Assembly (NCBI GenBank): GCA_032433595.1 | Contig: JASWJB010000073.1 | Span: 62,001-126,000, forward strand | Origin: Conoideocrella luteorostrata | Taxonomy: Eukaryota; Ascomycota; Sordariomycetes; Hypocreales; Clavicipitaceae | Reading direction: 5' to 3' | Length of the DNA: 64,000 bases | Shown: in pieces, positions 1 through 12,122 of the stretch | Numbering within the stretch: the stretch's first letter is position 1 | How the letters are laid out: the number at the start of each line of letters is the position of its first letter | Translations under genes and position numbers: made by a program | The notes under the pieces: model-generated | Database searches by the model: none | What the model saw: the letters and a program-made list of their open reading frames with translations, nothing else | Told to the model about the DNA's origin: nothing

Positions 1-2317
1 GTAGCTCACACCAATGTAATCGAGAGTCTCGGGTCGTTTCTCCCGTAGCTTGGCGAACAGCGGAGGCATCTGAGATTGATCTCTGACAGTAATCACCTCG
101 GATCGCAGCGACGTCTTTGCCAGCTCAGCGTCAGTGGCTCTGTGAATTTTTTCCTCCAGAGCCTGGTCGTCATCTTCTGAAATGCTCACAAACCTGCCCT
201 CGTAGTAGTCCATGAGAAGTTCTAACGCCTTCGTACCATATCCTTTAGAGACATACTCGGGATTTGCGGCAATGCGAACCACACGGGCTCCAGAAAGAGA
301 AGCAAAGTCTTCATCCTGGAACTGTTTGCTGACAAGCCAGGGGATCAGATCCCCGGATGGTCCCATGCCGCGACTCAAGCCGTTCAATACGCTTTGCCTG
401 CTAATCTTTCCTTCCAGGGAAACTTGGATGACGCACAGAGGCTCGGGCAGCCTTCCGGTAGCGTCAGCATTAGGCGGCACTAAGACAAACAGCTCATGTG
501 CCGGGGCGTCACTCATAAGCTGCAAATCATCTGGAGAGTTTTTGTAATGACTGGCAACGCAGAGGGCTACCATCTGCTGCAAAAATGCTTCAGAGACAGG
601 GTGGTAAGAGAAGAGAGTATCTCGGTTCACCGATAGGAGCTCGCACTGATTAGGATCGGGATAACCGTGGATGTTAGACTTTGTTTTGGGTAGAGTAGCA
701 TCCAGGCAGAGTAGCTTGTTGAGCCACTTCTCAACTGAGTCACCTTTGGCATATCGGATAGGCTCAGAAAGAGTAATTTCTCGAAGTTTTCTGGCTACCT
801 GAAACTCTTCCGACCTGGATGCCTTCCCAGTAGATCGATCAGCAATCTCGGTCTGTCCATTTGTGGACGCAGATCGAGACTGCTCTCGAAGCTGCTTGAT
901 CAGCTTCAGCGACAGCGATCGGCCAGTACCTTCATAGCCGTTAATAGTAGATGCCATAAATACCAGGTAAGGTCCCAGCAGTTTTCGCACGAGAGGCAAG
1001 GGAATGGCTGCAGCCTCATCGATAACCACTAACTCAGCCTGTCCCAGAACGTGGGCATCTTGAGGTCGAATATACTGTATAGTCTGTCGATGATGTCTGT
1101 GAATGTTGACTCTGACAATGGCTTTGTTGAAGTCAGGGTTTGTACTCTGAATAATGGAGTAGTCTGCATGATCAGCGTAGCCCAGCGCGTCGAAACCCTT
1201 GAAAACGAACTCGAACAAAGTCTTCAAGTTTTCGGGCGACGGAGAGGTGATGAAAATATTGCTGTATCCATATGCAACTGCCGCAGCTACAGCAACACCC
1301 ATTGCTGCTGATTTGCCACGGCCTCTGGCAGCCGTCAACGTCACTGTGCTTCGCAGAGTCTTCTCCGAAATAGCTTCAGTGAAGGTCAAGAGAGCCTTGG
1401 CCTGATCAACCGTTTTTGCAAGTTTGATCAGAGATCCCACAGGCTCCCTCTCTTCATTCTCATCCCTGATGTGTTCGAGTTCCAACTCGTTCTCCGTCTT
1501 ATTATCATGCAGATCAGGAGGAGGCAAGGCTTGCACATCCTTGCCTCCAGAAATGGGCAAAACGTTCATCTCATCATCAATAACCAAACAAGAATCGCAT
1601 CGTCCCAATGAAAGCAAAAACCGCTCGTTGAATCGCGCAACTACATCATGGTGCGCCTCGGTACGATATCGAGAGTGGACGTCCATGGACAAGTTGTGTA
1701 GCTGTCGCAAACTGCTCATCCCCTTGAGAAGCATAATGACCAGACCGCCGCCCTCTACCGTCTCGATCGTCTTGGCTAGAATGTTGGGTGTCACAGCTTC
1801 GAAGTCCTGCAGAATACACATGCCAAAAGTTTGTCCCAAGATTTTGTCCGTTTCTTTGTAGTAGGTGTATCGAATATTATTCAGCGAAACGAAAAGCTCA
1901 AATGCGTCTGCCTCGTTGGCTTCTCGAATGCCTCGCTTGATTTCTTTCTTGATTTTCGTTTCGCGCTTCTTGCGATGACTAGATGTTCCCAAAAACAAAT
2001 CAGCCAAAAATCTTCATCATTTACTCCACAGCAGGGTATGATTTGGGCATACCTCGTGAAGCCCAGAAGTTTGCTTTTATAAGCCCACAGAACGGATTTG
2101 TTGTGCTTGATGTTTGTCCTAGACATGATGTGATATAGATTCACAATCATGTCCTTCGAGCGGTCGCCCACAACGACGAAAAAGCTTCTTTTCTTTTGTT
2201 GCATGCCATTGCTGATGAGCGCCTGGATGCGCGAATCCCTGCCATTTATGTTAGAGAAAACGTATGATCGTATGGATCAAGGCCCTTTCCGTGTACATAC
2301 AATTGCTTGCGCTCCAT
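1..2317 (-). CDS. KRE33: RNA cytidine acetyltransferase (NAT10/Kre33), 3' part outside window
   Basis: Makes N4-acetylcytidine in 18S rRNA and, with a tRNA adaptor, in tRNA; acts in the nucleolus and is needed for small-subunit assembly. Three exons: 2301-2317 (17 nt, M-E-R-K-Q), 2053-2238 and 1-1978, with introns 2239-2300 and 1979-2052. The 727 codons present are about two thirds of the family's roughly 1,050 residues; the C-terminus lies beyond position 1. Visible are the N-terminal segment RSFFVVVGDRSKD, the helicase-like Walker A ARGRGKSAAMG near residue 285, the Walker B-like VVIDEAAAIPLP, and the GNAT acetyl-CoA segment NPEYVSKGYGTKALELL. The start was chosen because the tiny first exon restores the family N-terminus (DSRIQALISNG) across a clean GTATGT...CAG intron. 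An ATG inside exon 2 would lose it. No lesions seen. Confidence 0.95.
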
Positions 2318-3003
2318 CTTGTCTTTTTCACCCAAGGTGTCCATTTTGGGTGCAGTATACCAACACACGAACTTCTTCTCTTGCTAAGCATCTGTAGGTG
2401 GAACATATATCGTCGGGATTCCAAAATTTTGGGTGGCAGTATTCAATCTGTGGCAGGCGGTGAGTACTAGTTTATTTTGGCGGGATCCACTCGACTCAAC
2501 ATCAGAGACCCATGACACTCTTTAGTTTTGTGAGCTGGACTACGGAGTACTCCGTACGGAGTAGTAGAATGATAACTACTCCGTACTAAGAACCTAAAGT
2601 TTCAAACTAATTGTACATTTCAAATGTCTCCTCCTTACCAAACCGACCACTATAAACAAAACAGGGATTGTCCCTCACAGAGCTTGAAACATGGTCAAAA
2701 TCACCAAATGGGCTACAGGCTGCCCATTTCTCATTTAGCCTCCTGTAATATGACAACGGAGGCGATGGGGATGAAGGCGTGTGTAGCGCAAATGCAATCG
2801 TGATTGTTACCTGCGCAAAGTCTATAACAAATCAGAAAGATGAAAATGTATGAAAATGCGCAATGCCCAATTCTAGTTGACAAATCAACATCAACCGTTA
2901 TGCCAGACACCCTTGATAACCGATCCATTAAATGCCCTCCCCTCTCCGCATTAGAAACGAGAAGACCTCACATCCTGGAATATATACACAACAACACGCC
3001 CCG
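2318..3003. other. intergenic; clustered TACTCCGTACGGAGTA motif
   Basis: No gene recognised. Positions 2540-2588 hold the densest copy of the dispersed motif: TACGGAGTACTCCGTACGGA, then a further ACTACTCCGTACTA 20 bases on. The interval separates the 5' end of KRE33 from the 3' end of the mS38 gene. Confidence 0.6.
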
Positions 3004-4114
3004 TTACGTCCTGTCAAGCTTTCGGCGCAGGTTCCGTGTGCGCTTCATGAGCTTCTTATACTTCTTCTTCTTCATCTTCAGCTTGCGTTGCCTCTTGACG
3101 CTGATGGCGTACATGTCGCGGCGACCGCGTGCTGCATCGGCTTGGAGCTGTCGCTTCGCCATACGCTCCAGGAAGCTACGAGGCTGTTCATCGTTCACGA
3201 TTCGGGGACTGTGCGCAACAATGCGAATCTGACCATCTGGTTCCGTAGATTCTTCAATGGTGAACATAGCTTTGTAGACCCGGTGGTGCGGAGCTGGCTC
3301 GACTGCATCTGCTTCAGCGGACAGGCCGTCTGCCTCCGCTGCAGACTCGGCTTGCGGCAGAGGTGGCGGGCGGAAAGGCAAGAACTCTCCGGACATGGTA
3401 TCAACTTGAAGGTAGAGACTCGATTCAGTTCCGTCGGGATTTCGGATCTCGACTCTTTGCATGCCCTCGCCCATCCCTTGGTCGTCATGACCCCCAATGG
3501 TCAACTGAGCCATCGGGGCCTCCAAATTATCGATGGTACTGGATATTGTCGACATGGTGTCAGTCACCTTGTTTACCTTCGTTCGGGGTGCGAAGATTGA
3601 CGCAAAGTGCTCATCGCTCACGGTCCGGGGCATCGTCTGCGTAATGGATATAGGACGATGTAGTGAAAAGAAGCTCGATAGGCCAAGAGCTATGGATTAA
3701 TCACGGGTCAGTAAAAGGCAGTCGTTAAGGGAAACGATCGTTCTCAGTCGTTTTTTCCCCCTCACCTTCTTGAGACATGTGGTGCGTGCTGGGAACACTG
3801 GGTAGTCTCTTGAATGAGGCACCCTTTTCGGAGGCATCCTTGCTCTTTCTCTTTCTCTTCTCAGTGCCAGTTTTGCTTTCGCTTCGCGAAGTCGATGCGG
3901 TCACGGACTGGCTTGTAGAGATTTCATTGGAGCCGTTATCTGATCGAGAGGGCTTCGAGGACGAGTATCGCCGTTGGTGGCTACGAATGAAGACGGGGAC
4001 TGTCGCAGTGGAGGCTCGAGCAGCTGCGGTCAGCGACGAAGCCAGCACCGTCTGAGGGCCGGAGAAGGCGACGCGCCGAGCAGATGAGGGCAACATGACT
4101 GCCTCCTGGCGCAA
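3004..4114 (-). CDS. COX24: mitochondrial small-subunit ribosomal protein mS38 (COX24/AURKAIP1 family)
   Basis: Mitoribosomal small-subunit protein; in yeast, loss impairs COX1 mRNA processing and translation. Two exons, 3766-4114 and 3004-3689, with intron 3690-3765 (GTGAGG...TAG), give 344 residues. The diagnostic part is the extreme C-terminus, the basic mS38 signature VKRQRKLKMKKKKYKKLMKR followed by TRNLRRKLDRT. The N-terminus is rich in Arg, Ser and Ala with few acidic residues (MLPSSARRVAFSGPQ), as for a mitochondrial presequence. The second ATG at about 4096 gives a more typical presequence start than the ATG at 4114, so either may be used. Across the splice the protein reads MSQEALGLSSFFSLHRPISI, a segment typical of fungal members. 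The middle is low-complexity and acidic, as usual in filamentous fungi. Confidence 0.9.
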
Positions 4115-5016
4115 GTCGCGGCGGGGGAAGTGGATGGGGGAAAAAGAGGAAAAAATCCGATGGGCTTCAGGTTGGTGGTCCTGATGATGGCGATTTGAGG
4201 TCTGTCAAACCCGGCAATGGCTCCATGTCGGTAAAACGTTGCGAGGCTGGCCGGGGCTGGTGGTGTGAGAGGCAGCCTAAGGCAGCGACAACGGAGGGTG
4301 CGGGCGCGACACGCCCACCTGACCGCCTATCTGACACAAGACTGTTTACAGCAGGTGCTGCGCCCCGCTATCGTCCGCTGTATTCCGTGCGTTAGCAGTC
4401 TCCAAGACTCTTATGTCAGACCTTCTACGGAGAGACACCAACATGTCACTACGGAGTACAGTTGACGGCTCTCATGCCAGTAGGTCCACTGATGCGTCCG
4501 CATGATGTTTCTCCTCGGCCGCATTACTTCGCAGCTCCCAGACTCCAACAGCATGCAGTCCTTCTAGTTGCACACAGCCAGCCATCGACCAGCCATTTGG
4601 TGACACTCAATCGTGTCCGTGACGGTATCACAGCAATGTAAATGCATGGCATGATGCCACAGAGACCAATAACACGACCCGTGATATGAAGGAACAACGT
4701 CTAGCTTCTCTATTATCAATTCCAGTTTATAAGAATTTATGCTTGGTTCTACATGAACGGATATGACGGGGAGATCCTGCGACAAATAAAAAGAAACCGT
4801 GCCGGACTTTTACTCTGTTCTAGACTCCATCCATGTGCTTCCCTTCTTGTGTAATGAAAACTAGAGCGCACCAAAAAAAACCCCCGACAAAATGAAACAA
4901 AAGCAACAATGTGTTTGCGGCGGCCGTCCAACTGAACTCATGCATAAACTGGATGCAGAATCAACAGCGTGTCTATACTCCCTCGCCCCATGCTCAAATA
5001 TCCTTAAGCCAGTCCT
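4115..5016. other. intergenic, no gene seen
   Basis: Contains the upstream region of the mS38 gene and the 3' flank of SYM1. One TACGGAG motif copy lies at about 4450. Short open frames here have no recognisable family features. Confidence 0.5.
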
Positions 5017-5724
5017 CTACTGGCTGTTGACCCAGCTGAGATAGCTGTTCCAGCCAATGGAGACAATGTTGGCAAACAAGACTCGGTGCTGGAGCGGCAG
5101 GAAAGTGAAGTTGACGGTTTGGACAATGGGCCAAACCAACCAGTTGGTCTTGAGGGCTGACCACCACGTCTTCTCAAGGCGCTCCTTGGCACTGGCGCCT
5201 TCCATGGTGGCCATGCTGCTGAGGAAAGCTCCGATCATGACGGGGGCAAATAAAGTCTGGTCGCACGCAACGCGAGCAAGCGTCTCAACTCGCGGGTTTC
5301 TAAAGTTGACATTGCGAGCCAAGAATCCGAACCAAGTAGTGGCGACGGGGCCGAATACGCCTGCAGGAGTTCAATTAGCATTGCATTCGCTTCTCTCAAG
5401 ATGAGCTTCCAATATCAGACTGTTGAAAATACTAACATCCGCCGTACAATGCCATGCGCCCCGTACGGGTCAAATCATGTTTTTCAAGGCCTTTCTTCTC
5501 AACCAGCTGCTGCGCAGTAATGTCGCCGGTCGCAAAAAGCACGGCAGTGGTTACGCTCTGCGTGAGAAGCGGGCGTGCGGCCAATCTGGCGTTGTACCTT
5601 GACGGTGGGTGTCAGCTCTATCAAGATGCTCATATCTCATCTCACCTGCGGAACGACGTCATTGGATATATCACGACCCATCGGCCAAAAGGGGAACTCA
5701 CCAACGGAGCAGGGAAACAACCAT
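5017..5724 (-). CDS. SYM1: Mpv17/PMP22 family mitochondrial inner-membrane protein SYM1
   Basis: Small four-helix inner-membrane protein; yeast Sym1 is needed for growth on ethanol at high temperature and mammalian MPV17 for mtDNA maintenance. Three exons: 5702-5724 (23 nt), 5437-5597 and 5017-5360, with introns 5598-5701 and 5361-5436, giving 175 residues, the usual family length. The start MVVSLLRW joins [14 protein letters not shown] across a GTGAGT donor. Visible family signatures are [35 protein letters not shown], the C-terminal [20 protein letters not shown] and a final W-N-S-Y-L-S-W. All parts of the family profile are present, with no break. Confidence 0.95.
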
Positions 5725-7070
5725 TGTGGCGGGTTATCTGGTTTGCAGCGAGGAAAAAAAAGACCGGTGGCTAGAGGACAATGGGACAGAACACGCCTTT
5801 GAACGCCTCCAAACTCGAATATCTGAGATGATGCTGGAGGGAAGAAAATATGACGGGGGTCACGGACTCTTGAGATTGACGATGAGCGCCGAAAAGGTGG
5901 GTTCTGCCTCTGGGGGAAGTGAAGATAAGACAAAAACAATGGGCAACCGAACCGAGAGATTAATAACAGGGGTCTGAAGTGTGGCCGGTGAAATAGCAAG
6001 CTTGGAAACAGCAACAGATAGAATGGCAATGGACGAAATGAGTGAATTCAAGAGGTTGAAAAGAAGAAGACGACGATGTACTCCGTACTCCATACACTGA
6101 ATTGAAGGCTTGTTGACCTCCAACACTCATGAAAATGCTTGATCTGGGGGTGTTCTGGGGGTAAATCTCGCCAAAACTCGCCAACCAGTACCAGTAGCGC
6201 CGCTGCCACGTTGCCGGGGTTAGTGCTCCGTACTCCACACTGCACATTCGGTACCTAAAGTCAGTCTGCCAACCTGCTCCGTATCTTGATAGCCATTTGC
6301 TTTCGGCCTGTCGTGTTTGATTGTAGGCTCGCTACAAACACATCAAGATCGCTGCAATAATGCACGTACAAACCAAAGCGCCTAATGCTATTTACCCCCC
6401 AGCCTGGGTTCGGAGCTTCCGGGGATAGTGGTAGGAAAGAACACACCTTTTCTACTATGACGAAGACACCACTGTCGTCCACCCTCAACCACTATAAGTA
6501 ATCAGTAGAAGTAATACTTGGAAGCGGGTTTATATCGGCTCAAAAGCATGTGATAAGTTTTGTTACCAAGTGCCCAATCCCGCATTGGCCAACAAATCAA
6601 CCTCAATCACTGTTATCGTCGGGGGGTAACACGTATTGCTGGCATGGAATTGTGGCGAGTAAGAGGAGGGATGAGATGTTCTTGTACTTCAGATAGTGTT
6701 TTCACTACTTCATCTTCATTATATGATGTTCTATTTCTTGTTTGGTGTTCCTTGCATTTTGGTCCTGGGGATGTGTTATGCAACCTGCGATGCAGCATGT
6801 TGGACCTCCTTAGTTGTGATTTAGTGTTGTCAACACCCGAACCCAGCTGCCTATGCATCCTGATAGCCAATATGGTAACTTCTTAACCAAGTAGTAAATA
6901 TTCTGGCCCGGTCTTTAAGCCGAGGCATAAAGTATAATCCGGCAGAGGGGCATTAGGTAGATTTTTGTGTTTTGATCTCCTCCATACCTTCCATCAGAAT
7001 GCAGTTTGTACCTGCGTTTTTCACCGTCGATGCCTTATTTATCCACCGGAAACTGCAAGTAGTCTTCTAT
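5725..7070. other. intergenic, no gene seen
   Basis: About 1.35 kb between SYM1 and the SMP/C2 gene. Three CTCCGTA motif copies lie at about 6081, 6226 and 6278. Several short open frames overlap one another without family features and are not called. Confidence 0.5.
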
Positions 7071-10000
7071 TTACACCTCTGTTTCAATGCCAGGCTGTTT
7101 GTTCTGATGATCAAAGAGACCAGATACGCTTTCTTCCACCTTTCCAATCTTGTGCTTCACCCACCTTGCTGTGCGAGGGATCTGCGTCTCTGTTAGCAGA
7201 CGATACTCATGCCACTTAACCAAATACATTACTCACTTTCCACTGCATTAGACCTCGGTGCTGCCTATGCAGCGCCTTGTCCCTCCTTTTATAGTCCCGT
7301 ACCTGCTCAATCACATTTTGTTTATTCCCCGCACTACCATCGGGAAGCTCTTCCTTTTCGTCATCCGAACTGTCACTATCACTAGACGCTTCCTCGTCCA
7401 CGACACCAGCCCGCTTTTCCAGCCTGTCTGTGTCAAGATTATCTCTGGCTGTATCAATAACTTCAACAACATCCCGAGTATGTTGGTTTCGGCTCGCCCA
7501 CTGCGAATGTGCATGGCCCTTTAAAAATTGTCAGCTACGTCTCCCTAACAATACTGTTGGTGGTCGGCTTACCATGCCAGCCCAGAAGGTGACCTTGACT
7601 TTGAGCACGCCAATCTTCTCGCCGCATTCATCCATGCAATTGACGGAGGCCCGCTGATAATCACCTTTCCAAATAGGTAACTCAAGGGTCTCCTCTTCCT
7701 CATCAGGGATATCTTTCAACCATAGAATGCAAAATGCAGGGACCTTGTCGCCCAAGAATCCCTTATCGCGGAATTCCACAGCCATACAGCTGCTGTATCG
7801 CTTCTTTACCGCCAAATGGAGGCTCTGCTCTTTCTTTGCAGTCCATTTTGCCCTGTTATCTGACGACGGGTACATCTTACCCATGCAGATATCGGTCTTG
7901 AGCTTCAGCTTACAAGACTTCAACTCGTTTGGACAGTCTGGACTTAAAGCAACGGGATCTACGTTAACTGTGCCATACTGCCAGCCCAGTAGACTACGAG
8001 GAGCTTGTAGTCTCACGCTGCGCCATACCATGGACAATCTGATCCTGCCACGCCCGACTCCTCCACTTAAGGGGTACCATCCCATAACCTGGGAGCAGTC
8101 TTTGAACATATCACCAAGGGGAAGATGCACGATTCCCAGCAAAGGATTGTCCTCATGAAGTCTTGCATCTCGAACAGAGACAAACACCTCGCAGTCTCTC
8201 CAGTCTCGGATGAACCGTTCGCATCCAGCATTAAAGAAAGGTTTCGAGTTCTGTGGCTTTGTTCTCGTCTTAAACGTTTTACTGTGGTTGATGATGACAG
8301 TGCAGTAGGAGCTTGGAAGTCCGTCGCCCTCCTCCTCTTCATCACTCGCCTCATCGTAATCATCTGGTTGTCGCTTGTTCAACAGTTCAATTTCAAGCCC
8401 GGTAATATTGTGAATTTGAATGCTAAACAAGCCGCTGGGATAGTCGTCTGGGGGAGGCGCAGAAATGATCATTGCATCCGTTTCCGTTTTCATTTCTTGG
8501 ACTATTTGTTGTTCCAGCTCTTCCTCGTCCCGGACTTTAATGTCTTCTTTGATCATGAATTCGCGCAGTTTGCGCTCACACGTCTCATCAACTTTCTCCT
8601 TCAGCTGCTCCATGGACCGAATTTTAGGGTCATGTGTCTGTCGATCGAATTGACACTGCTGAATGCGAGTTTTGGGGAAGTAGCCGACACTCCACTCCAG
8701 TTTCCCTGGCATATCATCTCCAGCTTTAAGTGCACGGAATCCGTCGGTTCGATCCCACATTTTGGCTCTGGATCGAGCGTTGTGCATCAAGTCCTTGAGG
8801 CACACTTCGATCCGACCAAGGTCATCATCTGCAGTGAAACGATCAGAATCCCACAGCTGTACTCGAATCCGCTCTTCGATATTGACTTCTTCAGGCGTAA
8901 CGAGCACAAAACATGTTTCGTCCCAATGAGGCTCCATTTCAGTTTTCAGGATGCGCGTGCTCCAAAGAACCTTGCCGAACTTAGCCCATCCCACTGATAC
9001 GTACGGATCGGAACTGCCTTCTCGAATTAAAGGTATTGCGCTGTCCCCCATTTTGAAGTCGTAGCCTCTTTTAATACGTACCATCAAAACGCCTTTTGAG
9101 ACTGTATCTTTCTTAAAATCATCTCCCGCAAGCATGTCCTTCAAGTCCAAGGTCAAGCTCTTTGGAGCGACATATTCGGCCACTGCCGCGTCAATGGCAC
9201 TCTGAACGAAGTTACTAATTAAGGGAACGTCCATAATGTTGAGCCCGCGGCGGCTCAGTGGAACACATCGCACATCAACTTTGGGCTGTCCCATGAAAGT
9301 CAGGGTGCAGAGTGAAAAGAAAGGGGGGTCAGGGCAGAGCTGCATGCGCAATCTCACGCTGCCAATAATTCCGAGAAGATCAACCCACACTGGAATCTTG
9401 ATGTTTCCGGGCAGATAGAAGGCGAGATAAAGATGCATGTCCTTCGTTCGGTCCTTGAGGCTTCGAGAACTAGAACGAGTACGGTATGCAAACGCCACTT
9501 CTAGGTTGACGAAATCGCCTTCTTCACCTTCCATACCTTCAGCGATGGCATCCATCTTGGATAGGCCAGAATCAGCACCACAGGATTTCTCCGAGATGGG
9601 CGACGAGTTGTCGTTGCTGCCGGAGTCCTTGGCAGACCTAAGCTCCCCATTCACGGCAACAGACCTGCTTGCAGCTCCGGTAGGCAGCCATTGAATACCA
9701 AGAATTCTTATCGACTCGCTCCCCTGGCCAATATCCTCGACGCTCACCATTCGAACCAATTTTGGGAGTGATGCCTGCATGACATCCTCAAGAGTATCAG
9801 CCAAACTAGCGAAAAGATCAGGGTTGACCAATGGCCAAACTGCACCTAATACCGAATTAAGCCAAATGGTCGTTTCGGTTTCGTGGTTTCTTGTGCTTTC
9901 GGCCAGCTGTTGACGATGGGCATCCCAGATCTCGTCCTGGAATATGTTGCCAATCTTGCGTGTGGTATATTGCCGTACTCCGGCAATGACTGCTCCGGTA

Positions 10001-10782
10001 GTGCAAATAACGAGACAAGCAGAGAGAAAGGCTCTCCACCATGAGGCTCCAGCCTCTAAGTTGAGACCAAGTCTTTGTTGTTGTTGTGCATGGTGAGAAA
10101 ATCCTCCGAGAAACAGAGCCGTGGCAACAACCAAAGCAACACCACCCAAGCCGAAAGTGAGGCCACGTCTGTTAATAGCTGCTATATTCTGGTTCAACAT
10201 GTCGAAATCGGGCGGTGGGAATTTACTCTGCATCACGTCATGTCCTCTTTGAAGATCTTTTGTCTCCTTTTTCAAGTCTTCTCCCGACTTATCGTTGGTG
10301 CTTAAACCAGTGGCAGTTCGCTTGTAAGGTGTAAAGGCAGGATGTGATGACACAGCCTCTTTCAATGCGTGATCAGTAAAGTCATGAATGGTTACAGGGA
10401 GATGTGTAACCGGATCGGTTACTTCTCGTTCTGCCCGTTCACGTTTCCTTGATTTCAATTCTTTCCTCCTCTGCTTCACGTCGGTTGATCCGGGATCCAC
10501 CTGAGAAGTTTCCTTGAAACCCTGACTGGGTTCGCCTTCATCTTCGCTTTCATTGTCAATCTCATTTGAATAACTAGGCGATGCCTCTGGCCGCTGCTCA
10601 TCTGCCTGTTGGCCGGCGTCAAGCTCTGAAGACACCTTGTCACTCGGGTCTTTCTTCAACGAGTTAGCTTGCCTTGCCGCTTTTTCCTCGCGATATCTGG
10701 AGATTGTAGGAACAGGTCTATGCGAGCTGTATGGCGCCTGGTACCTCCGCACATCTTCATGTTCGTCCATGGCAGGAGGCAT
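7071..10782 (-). CDS. SMP- and C2-domain membrane-contact protein (tricalbin/Mug190-like)
   Basis: Probable ER-anchored lipid-transfer or tethering protein at membrane contact sites. Three exons, 7573-10782, 7237-7518 and 7071-7181, with introns 7519-7572 and 7182-7236, encode 1,200 residues. Order: charged N-terminus; two hydrophobic segments at about 205-225 and 243-267 (a likely hairpin); an SMP-type region at about 300-520 containing ETTIWLNSVLGAVWPLVNPD; a C2 domain near 560-690 with SSDPYVSVGWAKFGK and WDSDRFTADDDLG, whose acidic residues suit Ca2+ binding; and a second, divergent C2 near 780-910 lacking an obvious full set of Asp ligands. The last exon, found by splicing at GTGAGT and ACGCAG, gives the basic tail IPRTARWVKHKIGKVEE. 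An acidic Ser/Asp stretch precedes it. Mug190 similarity is by domain layout only. The start at 10782 is the first in-frame ATG; another lies four codons later. Confidence 0.88.
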
Positions 10783-11983
10783 GCTCGCGATTTCGACGCG
10801 GAGTGAAGCCTCGGTGGCGCAGCTCCAACCAGACCATGTGTGTATATCAGGGTAAAACTAATCCGTAAGGCAGCTACCGGTCTTAGGACAACAATCAGTT
10901 CAATCTTTAGCTGGGCTAATTCGAGGATGGATGTAAGTTTGAAAACGGACCGGCTTGGATGCCTGAAAAAGCTTTAAATTCAGCACAACCGAGCGTCGGA
11001 CCCAATCTGCCAATGTGCCGCTGCGGCCAGGCTGTGCTGCGGTACAACCTTGCAGCCTGAACAATTCAAGATGACGTCATGGCTCTACTTCCCTGGCAGG
11101 CAGCGTGTCAATGCCGAGGGTCGTAAGCTGCAGAAATATTAAAACGTCCGTTTGCTTGAAATAAAAACCTACTCATATCTATCTGATTGCGTCGCGTGAA
11201 TGTGAGTTAATGGCAAGATTATTTAGAGTTCTGAGCTAATCTGTGTTTTAGTGCAGCAGCGCCAATATTGATCGCGACACTCGTCGCCGAGCTCCGCCCA
11301 GCTCCGCCCAGTTCATAACGTCAATTGAACTCAGCGGTGGGCCGAGCCTAAACCTGCTCGAGCAAGCGACCACGCCAACTGCTATCCAGAAACAAGGCAT
11401 AAGCCAGACTACCAAACAGGTTTAGTATTTAGTGCTGGGTTCATGGAGGAATAGAACATGTTTCTTGGGCTCGAATTGTGACGAGTTCGGTTGTCCGTTC
11501 AAGGTTGTTCCTCTACTGGCGATTATCTTACTTGACATGGATCACGAGCCGCGACGACGTCCAGTCGAAATTTCATCCATTGCGCAATTCAATCTTCCCC
11601 CGATAGTTACTCAGCGGCAGTACTGTTGGCCACAACAAGATTGGTTTTTTTTAGTGCACTAAGGTCACATGCCGCGATACCGTACTCAACAAATTCCAAT
11701 GTAGACATTGGAGGATAAGGGTCGAGAACCGAGACGTCCATTTGTATTCAAGGACAGAACGTCTTCCATAACATGCAGAAAATTTGGAACAAATTCCCGT
11801 GGCTAAATAAAAAGTGCCTATTCCGTAGTGAACCATCTGAAGCTCACCGGCCTTGCATCGGATATGGGTAGAAAAGGTCCACTCCGCACCACACATTTTC
11901 CTCGCCATGCCCAAGGGGAAAAAAAAGGGACAATGGACCATCGCCCATATCCACAGCCACAAAATCGCAAAAATTAAACTACA
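10783..11983. other. intergenic, upstream of the SMP/C2 gene
   Basis: No gene supported. An adjacent direct duplication of AGCTCCGCCC lies at about 11289-11310. A short run of A at 11969-11973 is the likely Pol III stop of the neighbouring tRNA. Confidence 0.5.
11969..11973 (-). terminator. Pol III terminator of tRNA-Ser
   Basis: A run of five T on the minus strand, about ten bases after the tRNA 3' end, matching the usual Pol III stop. Confidence 0.6.
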
Positions 11984-12064
11984 CGACAGAGACAGGATTC
12001 GAACCTGCGCGGCCGAAGCCATGAGATTTCTAGTCTCACTCATTAACCACTCTGACACTCTGCC
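11984..12064 (-). tRNA. tRNA-Ser (anticodon AGA)
   Basis: Reads as an intronless 81-nt tRNA with a long variable arm, the hallmark of class II serine tRNAs. The acceptor stem GGCAGAG pairs with CUCUGUC with one G-U pair. The anticodon stem is UGAGA/UCUCA around loop CUAGAAA, giving AGA. The T arm is GCAGG-UUCGAAU-CCUGU with one wobble pair. The discriminator base is G, as in eukaryotic tRNA-Ser. A T5 stop follows. CCA is not encoded. Confidence 0.93.
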
Positions 12065-12122
12065 TAAGCCAATTATGGAGTCAAGAGGAGCATCAACTGA
12101 CCTATGTTCTAGGCTCCAAGAT

